A DNA stretch of 62,010 bases from Thermoleophilia bacterium (GTDB lineage: Bacteria > Actinomycetota > Thermoleophilia > Gaiellales > Gaiellaceae), in NCBI GenBank assembly GCA_025934995.1, contig JAICWC010000002.1, forward strand, positions 1 to 62,010. The letters run 5' to 3'. This document shows positions 15,964-24,278 of the stretch, in pieces. A program made the translations under genes and the position numbers. Below the pieces are notes generated by a model, which was given only the letters and a program-made list of their open reading frames with translations, did no database searches and was not told the DNA's origin. Each line of letters starts with the position of its first letter. The first letter of the stretch is position 1.

Positions 15964-16746
15964 GTGGAGCTCGTAGAGAGACTGACGTCGACGAGGAGGG
16001 GGACCCTTGCCCTGGCGGCGCTCGCGGCGTTGCTCGCAGGAGCTGCCGTCCTCGTCTATCTGAACAACTACAGGCACAGCGTGAAGAGCGGGGCGATCCC
16101 GACGACGGTGCTCGTGGCGAAGCAGTTGATCGCGAAGGGAACACCGGGCGCCGCCGTCGCGACGACCGGGATGTTCCAGACGACGACACTGCGCGAGAGC
16201 CAGGTGCTCGACGGCGCCATCAGCGACCCGTCCTCACTGCGCGGGCGCGTCGCGGCGCACGACATCTTCCCGGGCCAGCAGCTGACCACTGCCGACTTCG
16301 TCGCCGGCGGAGCGTCCACCGCCAGCATCCTCACGAAGACCCAGCGCCTGATCTCGATTCCGCTGGACTCGTCGCACGGCCTCATTGGACAGGTGACCGT
16401 GGGCGACCACGTCGATGTGTTCGCCGGCTTCAACGTCATCCCGGTCGATGCGCGCGGCGTCCCTCTGCAGGGCGGCCAGGCGCGGCCGGTGCTGAAGCTC
16501 ATTCTTCAGGACGTGCCCGTCGTCGACGTGACGAAGAACGCGCAGGGCAACAGCTCGAACGTCTCGCTCAAGGTCGACGACCGCAACGCGGCGAACCTCG
16601 CGTTCGCATCCGACAACGGCAAGCTCTGGATCGTGCTACGGCCGCCGAGCGGCGCGAAGCCGGTCGCGCCGAGCTTCGTCACCGCCGAGACACTGCTCCT
16701 CGGCGTGCCGCCGGTGCTCGCCCAGCGCTCGTTCGGTGGCCGCTGA
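15964..16746 (+). CDS. cpaB: CpaB/RcpC-like Flp pilus assembly protein
   Basis: A 260-residue protein with one N-terminal membrane helix (GTLALAALAALLAGAAVLVY) followed by an SAF domain (about residues 47-115: VLVAKQLIAKGTPGAAV, HDIFPGQQLTTADF) and a RcpC-type beta domain (LISIPLDSSHGLIGQVTVGD, HVDVFAG). CpaB proteins usually work with the outer-membrane secretin. Here no secretin is present, so in this single-membrane cell it probably contacts the wall or the pilus channel. The GTG start has a textbook ribosome site (GAGGAGA). Its TGA overlaps the ATG of cpaE by one base. Confidence 0.85.
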   Translation: MELVERLTSTRRGTLALAALAALLAGAAVLVYLNNYRHSVKSGAIPTTVLVAKQLIAKGTPGAAVATTGMFQTTTLRESQVLDGAISDPSSLRGRVAAHDIFPGQQLTTADFVAGGASTASILTKTQRLISIPLDSSHGLIGQVTVGDHVDVFAGFNVIPVDARGVPLQGGQARPVLKLILQDVPVVDVTKNAQGNSSNVSLKVDDRNAANLAFASDNGKLWIVLRPPSGAKPVAPSFVTAETLLLGVPPVLAQRSFGGR

Positions 16747-17951
16747 TGAGCGCGCAGCCGATCAGGGCGCTGTTCGCGCTCGACGACGACGTGGAGACGA
16801 CCTCCTTCGAGCACTCGCTCGTCGGCGGTCCGTCCCTGCAGATCGTGGGGATCGTCTCCGGTCTCGACGCCGGCTGGCGCTCGATCGAGGAGACCTCACC
16901 CGATCTGCTCGTGCTGGTCGCGCGGAGCGTGACCGACAAGGCGCTGTACATGATCGAAGCGGCCACGAAGCAACGGCCTGATTGCCCCGTCGTCGTGCTC
17001 TACGAGGGGAATGCGAACGGCTTCATGCAGCGGGTGTTCGACGCCGGCGCCGACGACCTCATCACGTTGCCGGAGTCTCCTGAGGGCATCAGGTTCTCGC
17101 TCGAGAAGGCCGTCGCGAGACGCCGCGGCGCCGTCGTCGGCACGGGGCAGGCGCCGATGATCTGCCTGCTCGGCCCGAAGGGTGGCACCGGCAAGACTGT
17201 CTCGTCGTGCAATCTGGCCGTCTCGTTCGCCCTCGCCGGGAAGCGGCCGGTCCTCGTCGACCTCGACCTCCAGTTCGGCGACGTCGGAATCGCCCTCGGG
17301 GTATCCCCCGAGCGGACGATCTACGACCTCGTTCGCGCCGGCGGCACGCTTGACGCCGAGAAGGTCGAGGGCTTCCTCACGCCGCACCCGTCGGGGCTGC
17401 GCTTGCTCCTCGCTCCCACCCGGCCGGACCAGGCCGGGCTGATCGAGGTGGACTTCGTCCGGAATTTGCTGAAGGTGCTCCGCAGCATGAGCGACGTCGT
17501 GCTCGTCGACACGCCGCCGTCGTTCTCGCCCGAGGTGATCGCGGCGATCGATGCCGCCTCTCATCTCTGCCTCGTCGGCGCGCTCGACGCGCTGTCCCTC
17601 AAGGACAGCAGGCTCGGTCTCGAGACGCTCGAGCTCATGGGCCACAGCGGCTCGAAGATGAAGTTCGTCCTGAACAGGGCCGACGGCAGCGGCGGCATCT
17701 CGCGCCGCGACGTCGAGCAGATCCTGGGCCGGACGCCGGACGTCTACGTCCCGGAGGACAAGGACATCACCCGGGGCATCGCAGAGGGCAAGCCGATCGT
17801 GACGTTGAACGAGCGGTCGGCGGCCGCGCACGCGTACCGCGACCTCGCCAAGACGTACCTCCATGAGTTCGAGGAGGCGCATGCCGTGGGGGCCTCCGAC
17901 GCGAAGCCGAAGCGCGGCCTGGCCGCGCTTGCCTTCGGGAGGGGGGCGTAG
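16746..17951 (+). CDS. cpaE: CpaE/TadZ-like pilus localisation ATPase
   Basis: A 401-residue cytosolic protein. Residues 1-120 form a receiver-like domain (IRALFALDDDVETTSFEHSL, VFDAGADDLITLPESPEG), without a clear phospho-Asp acidic cluster. From about 135 a MinD/ParA-type ATPase follows: deviant Walker A GPKGGTGKTVSS, then RPVLVDLDLQFGDVGIALG (Walker A'), and VVLVDTPPSFSPE (Walker B). The GDVG/ALG block is typical of CpaE. TadZ/CpaE proteins place the Tad machine, often at the cell pole. It is directly linked to cpaB (1-bp overlap) and cpaF (3-bp gap). Confidence 0.9.
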   Translation: MSAQPIRALFALDDDVETTSFEHSLVGGPSLQIVGIVSGLDAGWRSIEETSPDLLVLVARSVTDKALYMIEAATKQRPDCPVVVLYEGNANGFMQRVFDAGADDLITLPESPEGIRFSLEKAVARRRGAVVGTGQAPMICLLGPKGGTGKTVSSCNLAVSFALAGKRPVLVDLDLQFGDVGIALGVSPERTIYDLVRAGGTLDAEKVEGFLTPHPSGLRLLLAPTRPDQAGLIEVDFVRNLLKVLRSMSDVVLVDTPPSFSPEVIAAIDAASHLCLVGALDALSLKDSRLGLETLELMGHSGSKMKFVLNRADGSGGISRRDVEQILGRTPDVYVPEDKDITRGIAEGKPIVTLNERSAAAHAYRDLAKTYLHEFEEAHAVGASDAKPKRGLAALAFGRGA

Positions 17952-17954
17952 GTC

Positions 17955-19331
17955 GTGGAGTTGCACGAGCGCATCGCCCGGCCGTTCGGCTCCTCGGGTG
18001 AGACCCACGATCCGTTTTCGGAGCTGAAGAACCGGATCCACCTGGCGCTGATCAACGAGCTCGGCCCGCAGCTCTTCGGCGTCGGGGCGGACCCGACGCT
18101 CCTTCGCCAGCGGGTCGAGGCCGACCTGCGCGACCGCTTGCAGGCGGAGGCGGGCCTCTCGCGGGACGACCGGGAGCGTCTCCTCGACGAGATCGCCGAC
18201 GACGTCCTCGGGTACGGGCCGCTCGAGCGGCTGCTCGCGGACGAGTCTGTCTCGGAGATCATGGTCAACGGCCCAGACAAGATCTGGGTCGAGCGCCAGG
18301 GGCGGCTGTCGGAGACGGCCCTGCGGTTCAACGACGAGTCGCACCTGCGGCGGATCATCAACAAGATGGTCGCGCAGGTCGGGCGCCGGATCGACGAGTC
18401 CTCGCCGATGGTCGACGCCCGACTGCCGGACGGCTCACGCGTCAACGCGATCATCCCGCCGTTGTCGCTCTCCGGCCCGCTGATCACGATCCGCAAGTTC
18501 CACCAGAAGCGGTTCGACCTCGAGGAGCTCGCCCGCATCGGCACGCTCTCGGCGGAGTCGATCGACTTCCTGACGCGCTGCATCGAGGCGCAGTTGAACA
18601 TCCTGATCTCCGGCGGCACCGGCACCGGCAAGACGACGATGCTCAACGCCTTGTCGGCCGCGATTCCCGACAGCGACCGGATCGTGACGATCGAGGACGC
18701 GGCCGAGCTCCAGCTCAGCCAGCGCCACGTTCTCCGCCTCGAGGGTCGGCAGAAGAACATCGAAGGCGAGGGCGAGGTCCTGATCCGCGACCTCGTGCGG
18801 AACTCCCTCCGCATGCGGCCGGACCGCATCATCGTCGGCGAGGTTCGCGGCGCGGAATCGCTCGACATGCTGCAGGCGATGAACACCGGCCACGACGGCT
18901 CGCTCAGCACAGTGCACTCGAACTCGCCACGCGACGCGCTCTCGCGTGTCGAGACGATGGTCATGATGGCCGGTTTCGAGCTCCCTCTGCGCGCAATTCG
19001 CAGCCAGATCTGCTCTGCGCTCGATCTCATCGTGCATCTCGATCGCCTCGAGGACGGATCGCGTCGCGTCACGGCGATCACGGAGGTCCAGCGGATGGAG
19101 TCGGAGATCATCACGCTCCAGGACATCTACACCTTCAAGATCGATCAGGTCCTCGCGGATCGCACCGTCATCGGCAAGCTCGAGCCGACGAAGCTGCGGC
19201 CGACCTTCCTGCACAAGTTCGAGAAGCGCGGCGTCGAGCTGCCGGGATATCTCTTCGCGACGAGCTCAAACGACGCTCCGGCCACCGTTTCGGCGTCGCC
19301 CTTCGTCGCCGCCCCGGCGGGGCAGCAGTGA
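17955..19331 (+). CDS. cpaF: CpaF/TadA traffic ATPase
   Basis: The motor that polymerises the Flp pilus, 458 residues, cytosolic. An N-terminal helical domain (about 1-90) leads to the type II/IV secretion ATPase core: EIMVNGPDKIWVERQGRL, Walker A SGGTGTGKTT (about 221-230), the Asp box, Walker B RIIVGEVRG, and the His box HDGSLSTVHSNSP. The C-terminus past residue 420 is Ala/Pro-rich and probably disordered. The start is a GTG 4 bases after the cpaE stop, consistent with coupling. The last 4 bases overlap the start of the vWA-TadB fusion. Confidence 0.93.
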   Translation: MELHERIARPFGSSGETHDPFSELKNRIHLALINELGPQLFGVGADPTLLRQRVEADLRDRLQAEAGLSRDDRERLLDEIADDVLGYGPLERLLADESVSEIMVNGPDKIWVERQGRLSETALRFNDESHLRRIINKMVAQVGRRIDESSPMVDARLPDGSRVNAIIPPLSLSGPLITIRKFHQKRFDLEELARIGTLSAESIDFLTRCIEAQLNILISGGTGTGKTTMLNALSAAIPDSDRIVTIEDAAELQLSQRHVLRLEGRQKNIEGEGEVLIRDLVRNSLRMRPDRIIVGEVRGAESLDMLQAMNTGHDGSLSTVHSNSPRDALSRVETMVMMAGFELPLRAIRSQICSALDLIVHLDRLEDGSRRVTAITEVQRMESEIITLQDIYTFKIDQVLADRTVIGKLEPTKLRPTFLHKFEKRGVELPGYLFATSSNDAPATVSASPFVAAPAGQQ

Positions 19332-21199
19332 GACGGTGCGCGGCCCTGCTCGCCCTCGCGGCGGCCTGCGGCTCGATCGCCGCGGCGGCGAATGCCGCCG
19401 ACGCCGTCGGGCCGAGCATGAGCCCCGTCGCGCGGGTCGCGTTCCCCGATCGCGCCTTCTTGATCGGGCTCCCGACCGGCAAGCAGCTCTCGTCCGGCGA
19501 CGTCGTCGTGCACGAGAACGGCCAGCTCGTCGCCAATCCCTCGTTCGTCCCGGCCGGGGCTGCGACCGAAGAGCTCGGAACGCTTCTCGTCGTCGACACC
19601 TCGAACAGCATGCGCGGCGCGCCGCTGCACGACGCGCTCGACGCCGTCAGGCGCTTCGCATCCGAGTTCGGGTCGTCGAACGAGCGGATCGGGCTGCTCA
19701 CCTTCAACAGCAGCTGGCGGCTCGTGCAGAAGCCGTCGGCAGCCGCTGACCTCTCGAGCTCGCTGAACGGCGTCGGGACGACGAGGCAAGGAACGCACAT
19801 CTACGACGCGCTGGCCGCCGCGCTCGACGTCATCAGGGCATCGAAGCTCGCCGCCGGCTCGATCGTTCTCCTCTCGGACGGGGCGGACACCGGCAGCAAG
19901 ACGAGCGCGACACAGCTCACCACGCGCGCTCGGAACATGCGCGTCCGGATCTTCACGGTCGGTCTCCACTCCGGTGCGTTCAGCGCTGCTCCGCTGGTGC
20001 GCCTCGCGCGCGCAACCGGCGGCACGTTCGCGGAGGCGACCTCGTCCTCGGCCCTCGCTTCGATCTTCGGCGTCGTCGGCCACCGCCTGGCCAGCGAGTA
20101 CCTCCTTCGCTACCGCTCCCAGGCGAGCCCGGGGTCGCCGGTCGTCGTGTCGGTTCAGATCCACGGCGCCGGCCTCGCCACGATCGACTACACGCCGCCG
20201 AAGATCGCGAAGGTTCCGCCCTTCCGCCGTTCGGTGCTCTCGCGGTTCTGGGCCTCGCCGGCCTCCCTCGTGCTCATCAGTCTGCTGATCGCGCTCTTCG
20301 CCGGGATCGGGGTGGCCGGGCTCGTTCACCGGCCCGCGTCCACGCTGCAACGGCGCATCGCGGAGTTCGCGACGCTCAGATCGAGGGCACGCGATGCGGA
20401 CGACAAGGCGCTTCCGAGCGCCCGACTCCTCGGCGCGACCGAGCGATCGCTCGCCCGAACGGAATGGTGGACCCGCTTCCGCGAGGAGCTCGAGATCGCG
20501 AACATCCCGATCTCGGCCGAGCAGGTGCTCGGCCTCGCCATCGTCGGCACGTTGCTCACGGGCTTGCTCCTGTATCTCGCTGCGCCGATCTTTGCACTCT
20601 TCAGCCTCGGCGTGCCTGCGCTCGTGCTCGCGTATTGCCGTCGCGCACTCCGCAAGGTGCGCTGGGCGTTCGAGTCTCAGCTGCCGGACAATCTGCAGGT
20701 CCTTGCCTCGGCGCTCCGCGCCGGGCACAGCTTCATCGGCGCGCTCTCCGTCGTCGCTGCCGACGCGGTCGAGCCGTCGAAGCGCGAGTTCACGCGGATT
20801 GTCGCCGACGAGCAGCTCGGCATCCCCCTCGAGGACTCGCTGCGCGAGGTCGCGCGGCGGATGGACAACACCGACCTCGAGCAGGTTGCGCTCGTTGCCG
20901 AGATGCAGCGCCGCTCCGGCGGCAACATGGCCGAAGTGCTCGACCGTGTGGTCGACACGGTGCGAGGCAGGTTCGACCTCCGCCGGATGGTTCGGACGCT
21001 GACGGCGCAGGGCCGGCTCGCGCGGTGGATCCTGACCATCCTCCCGGTCTTCCTCGCGGGGTTCATCAGCCTGCTGGACCCGGCATACATGCGGCCGCTC
21101 TTCGCCACCGGCGGCGGCCAGGTAGCGCTCCTCCTCGCCGGGGTCATGGTGATCCTCGGCTCGCTCGCAATCAAGCGGATCGTCGAGATCAAGGTCTAG
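19328..21199 (+). CDS. tadB: Fusion of a secreted von Willebrand A domain to TadB
   Basis: At 623 residues this is about twice the usual TadB. Residues 1-24 are a signal peptide. Residues 80-260 form a vWA domain with an intact metal-binding MIDAS start (LLVVDTSNSM, Asp90-Ser94), then IGLLTFNSSW, TRQGTHIYDALAAALDVI and IVLLSDGADTGS. Next come a beta-sandwich stretch, a membrane helix (about 302-325) and a cytoplasmic T2SSF domain of TadB type (QLPDNLQVLASALRAGHSF, ARRMDNTDLEQVALVAEMQR) with further TM segments near the end. TadB forms the membrane platform that CpaF works on. The extracytoplasmic vWA could bind adhesin, pilus or wall. GTG start, 4-bp overlap with cpaF. Confidence 0.9.
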   Translation: MRRCAALLALAAACGSIAAAANAADAVGPSMSPVARVAFPDRAFLIGLPTGKQLSSGDVVVHENGQLVANPSFVPAGAATEELGTLLVVDTSNSMRGAPLHDALDAVRRFASEFGSSNERIGLLTFNSSWRLVQKPSAAADLSSSLNGVGTTRQGTHIYDALAAALDVIRASKLAAGSIVLLSDGADTGSKTSATQLTTRARNMRVRIFTVGLHSGAFSAAPLVRLARATGGTFAEATSSSALASIFGVVGHRLASEYLLRYRSQASPGSPVVVSVQIHGAGLATIDYTPPKIAKVPPFRRSVLSRFWASPASLVLISLLIALFAGIGVAGLVHRPASTLQRRIAEFATLRSRARDADDKALPSARLLGATERSLARTEWWTRFREELEIANIPISAEQVLGLAIVGTLLTGLLLYLAAPIFALFSLGVPALVLAYCRRALRKVRWAFESQLPDNLQVLASALRAGHSFIGALSVVAADAVEPSKREFTRIVADEQLGIPLEDSLREVARRMDNTDLEQVALVAEMQRRSGGNMAEVLDRVVDTVRGRFDLRRMVRTLTAQGRLARWILTILPVFLAGFISLLDPAYMRPLFATGGGQVALLLAGVMVILGSLAIKRIVEIKV

Positions 21200-21208
21200 G
21201 GACGCGGA

Positions 21209-22132
21209 ATGGTCATCGTTCTGCTCATCGGTCTCGCACTTTTCGGGTACGCGTTCTATCTCGTGCTCAAGGCCGCCGGCTTCCGCCGCGCCCGCATCGG
21301 CGAGACGCTCACGGCCATGCGCGCCTACGGCTTCCAGGGAGCCGCCGGGCCGTCCGCCGCCGATGCGAAGGGCGTTCCCGGGGCGGTCAACGACCTCGCG
21401 ACCCGGCTCGGAGCAGTCGTCGCCAGCCGGACCGGGCTGATGCGCGAAGAGGAGCTCCGGCGCGAGCTTCGGGCGGCCGGCATGTACACGACGCCCCCGC
21501 TTCGCTTCATGGGCTACCGCGTGCTGCTCGGAGTCGCGCTACCGGTGCTCTGGCTGTGGATCGGTGTCTCGGGCCACTCGTCGCCCGCCAAGGTGATCTT
21601 CGGACTCATCCTCGCGTTCCTGGCGGGCTGGCAGGGGCCGCTGCTCCTCGTTCGCAGGCGTGCGCGCTACCGGCTCGAGGAGATCGACTACCAGATGCCC
21701 GAGCTGATCGACGTGCTCGTGACCACCGTCGAGGGGGGCGTCGGATTCAGCGGGTCGCTGCAGATGGCGGCGCAGCGGATGCACGGCCCGCTGGGGGAGG
21801 AGCTGCGGCTCACGCTGCAGGAGCAGGACATGGGCCTCTCGACCGACGAGGCGCTCCAGCACCTGGTCGAGCGCGCCGACACGCCGTCGGTGCGCACCTT
21901 CGTCCGCGCAATCGTGCAGGGCGAACAGCTGGGCGTGTCGATCGGGAAGATCATGCGCGATCTCGCCACCGAGATGCGGAAGACACGGCGCGCGAAAGCC
22001 GAGGAGCGCGCGCAGAAGGCACCGACGAAGATGCTCTTCCCGCTCGTGTTCCTCATCTTCCCGGCGATGTTCGTCGTGCTGCTCGGGCCGGCGATCATCT
22101 CGATCTTCCACACGCTCCACGGCGGCTTATGA
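21209..22132 (+). CDS. tadC: TadC, second Tad platform protein
   Basis: A 307-residue polytopic protein with an N-terminal helix (VIVLLIGLALFGYAFYLVL), central helices (about 100-150: LLGVALPVLWLWIGV, VIFGLILAFLAGWQGPLLLV) and the cytoplasmic T2SSF domain (YQMPELIDVLVTTVEGGVGF, RADTPSVRTFVRAIVQGEQL, EERAQKAPTKMLFPLVFLIF). With TadB it forms the membrane base of the pilus. The ATG is 10 bases after the tadB stop. Its last 4 bases overlap the next gene (ATGA), so the methyltransferase downstream is translationally coupled to it. Confidence 0.92.
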   Translation: MVIVLLIGLALFGYAFYLVLKAAGFRRARIGETLTAMRAYGFQGAAGPSAADAKGVPGAVNDLATRLGAVVASRTGLMREEELRRELRAAGMYTTPPLRFMGYRVLLGVALPVLWLWIGVSGHSSPAKVIFGLILAFLAGWQGPLLLVRRRARYRLEEIDYQMPELIDVLVTTVEGGVGFSGSLQMAAQRMHGPLGEELRLTLQEQDMGLSTDEALQHLVERADTPSVRTFVRAIVQGEQLGVSIGKIMRDLATEMRKTRRAKAEERAQKAPTKMLFPLVFLIFPAMFVVLLGPAIISIFHTLHGGL

Positions 22133-22734
22133 ACCGTCGCGCGGTCACGTACCTCACGAACGCCGGACTCGTGGTGCTCTGCGCGCTCTTCGCGTGGGCG
22201 AACTTCAGCTCGTGGAGGGCGACGGGGCGTCCGACGGGGCTCGGCTCGACGATCCTCGAGGGCTGGACCGCTGCGCTCTTCCTCGTCCGCAGGCCCCCGA
22301 GCGACGTGAGCTTCAAGGCGCTGGCCTGGATCGCGGCGCCGGTCGGAAGCTTCGTGATGCTGCTTGCACGCCCCGGCGGCGCGCACGGGATACCGCATCT
22401 CTATGCCGAGCCGATCCAGCTCGTGGGAGTGGTCGCCGCTCTCGCGAGCCTGGGCGTCCTGGGCCGCTCGATCGGGATCGTCGCGGCGAATCGCGGCGTT
22501 CGTACGGCGGGGCCGTACAGGCTCGTCAGGCACCCGATCTATTTCGGGTACTTGGTTACGAACACCGGCTACGTCCTGGAGAACCCGACTGCGCGGAATC
22601 TCGCGCTTTTCACCCTCGCGCTCGCAGGGCAGCTCGTCAGGATCCGGGAGGAGGAGCGGGTCCTGGTGCGGGACGATTCGTATCGCCGGTACATGTCGCG
22701 CGTCCGGAGCCGGCTCGTCCCGTACGTCTTCTGA
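22129..22734 (+). CDS. Membrane methyltransferase of the ICMT/phospholipid-methyltransferase family
   Basis: A 201-residue protein with four or five membrane helices. The C-terminal half has the signature of the isoprenylcysteine carboxyl / phospholipid methyltransferase family: GPYRLVRHPIYFGYLVTNTG, then a helix, then RIREEERVLVRDDSYRRYMS and RLVPYVF. These residues bind S-adenosylmethionine from the cytosolic side. The substrate is unknown. Because it overlaps tadC by 4 bp, it is likely part of the Tad operon. The prepilin peptidase of this locus lacks a methylation domain, so pilin N-methylation is one idea; lipid or quinone methylation is an alternative. Confidence 0.8.
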   Translation: MNRRAVTYLTNAGLVVLCALFAWANFSSWRATGRPTGLGSTILEGWTAALFLVRRPPSDVSFKALAWIAAPVGSFVMLLARPGGAHGIPHLYAEPIQLVGVVAALASLGVLGRSIGIVAANRGVRTAGPYRLVRHPIYFGYLVTNTGYVLENPTARNLALFTLALAGQLVRIREEERVLVRDDSYRRYMSRVRSRLVPYVF

Positions 22735-22815
22735 CGCCGCTGTCGGAGGCCCGTCTTTGAGGCGGTGCAGCCCGGACCCAAGGCGGGGTCGGGCGCTTCG
22801 TCCCTGTTGTACGAA

Positions 22816-24276
22816 ATGACTGTGGAAATCGCTGCCGCGCCTCCGGACCGTGCCGCATCGCGCACCGCTCGCTTCGCCGCCGTCCTGAAGCGGGATGGGC
22901 TGCTGATCGGCCTCGTCGGCGTTCTGGCCGGCATCTCGCTGGCACGCCTGGCGGTCGAGGTGACGCAGGACACGTGGCTGTCGCTGCTCGCCGGCCGCAC
23001 GATCTCGCACGACGGGATCCATCCCGCATCGCTCACGTGGTGGAGCCTCGGCCGCCGCTGGATCGACCAGCAGTGGCTCGCGCATCTCGCATTCTACGGC
23101 GTCTATGCCGTGGGCGGCCTCGTTCTGCTCTGCCTCGCCGGCGTGGCGACGTCGATGGGCGCGCTGGCGGCGGCGGTAGCCTACGCGCGCCGTCGGGGCG
23201 CGACCGCTCGCACGATCGGCTGGCTCGTCGCCGTGAGCGCGCTCTCGGTGTTCGTCGGGGCTGGAAACATCAGGACGCAGATCCTCGTCCTGCCTCTCTT
23301 CGTGGCCGTCCTGGCGCTGCTCGTCGCCGACGCGCAGCGACCGACGCGTCGCGTGTTCCTCGTCCTGCCGGTCATCCTTCTCTGGGCGAACCTGCACGGC
23401 TCGGTCGTCGTACCGGTTGCGCTCGTGCTTCTTCGCGCCGCCGTCGGCTCGTTCCGCCCCGGCGCTCGGCTTCGTCACGGCGCGCTCGCGGCGGCCGCGG
23501 TCATCGTCTCACTCGCAACGCCGTACGGGACGGACATCTTCGGGTACTACCACCGCACGCTCCTGAACCCGAGCTTCCACTCGTTCGTGGGGGAGTGGCG
23601 GCCGCTGTCCCTCGGACTGAGGACCGCGCCGATCTACATCCTGGCGTGCGTCTCGGTCTGGCTCGTCGCCCGCCACGTCGGCAGGCTCGGGATGTTCGCC
23701 GTCCTCGCGCAGCTGTTGTTCGTCCTGCTCGCGTTCAGCGCCGTCCGCAACGCGGTCTGGCTCGGCTTCGGGTCGATCATGCTCCTCGCGCCGGCGCTCG
23801 ACTCCGAGCTCCGACACCGGGAGCTCGAGAATCGACGGATCAACCTGCTGATCGGGCTCGGCGGCTCCGCGTTCGCGTTCCTCGCGTGTCTCGCCGTGAT
23901 CTCGAGCGGTGCGAGCGCCCTCACGCGCGGATTCGGTAGCGCCGCGGGCGACGTCGTCGCAACATCGGTCGCAGCAGATCCTGGGGGGCGTGTCCTCGCC
24001 GACGAGCGCTTCGCCGACTGGCTGATGTTCGAGCACCCGTCGCTCGTGGGGCGCGTCGCGTACGACGCGAGCTTCGAGCAGCTCACGTCCAAGCAGGTGG
24101 GGCGGATCATCAGATGGAAGGACATGATCGGCAACTGGAACGCCGCCGCCCGCGGCGCGACCGTGATCGTGCTCAGCCTTCCGAACGACCGGCGTCTGGT
24201 CGCGGCGTACCGATCGGATCGTTCCGTCCGCATGGCCTACCGCGACAAACGCCTCGCAGTCTTCCTCCGGAGGTGA
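22816..24276 (+). CDS. GT-C-like polytopic membrane protein
   Basis: A 486-residue protein with about ten membrane helices and a C-terminal globular extracytoplasmic domain (from about 400, GRVLADERFADWLMFEHPSL). After TM1 the loop DTWLSLLAGRTISHDGIHPA followed by LTWWSLGRRWIDQQWLAHL matches the loop of a large family of GT-C-like membrane proteins, in which Asp and Trp in this region mark the active site. A glycosyltransferase or lipid-linked-sugar role is likely but the substrate is unknown. An in-frame GTG at 22765 could extend it by 17 residues. The stop is 2 bases before the MoxR ATG, whose ribosome site lies in its last codons. Confidence 0.65.
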   Translation: MTVEIAAAPPDRAASRTARFAAVLKRDGLLIGLVGVLAGISLARLAVEVTQDTWLSLLAGRTISHDGIHPASLTWWSLGRRWIDQQWLAHLAFYGVYAVGGLVLLCLAGVATSMGALAAAVAYARRRGATARTIGWLVAVSALSVFVGAGNIRTQILVLPLFVAVLALLVADAQRPTRRVFLVLPVILLWANLHGSVVVPVALVLLRAAVGSFRPGARLRHGALAAAAVIVSLATPYGTDIFGYYHRTLLNPSFHSFVGEWRPLSLGLRTAPIYILACVSVWLVARHVGRLGMFAVLAQLLFVLLAFSAVRNAVWLGFGSIMLLAPALDSELRHRELENRRINLLIGLGGSAFAFLACLAVISSGASALTRGFGSAAGDVVATSVAADPGGRVLADERFADWLMFEHPSLVGRVAYDASFEQLTSKQVGRIIRWKDMIGNWNAAARGATVIVLSLPNDRRLVAAYRSDRSVRMAYRDKRLAVFLRR

Positions 24277-24278
24277 CC

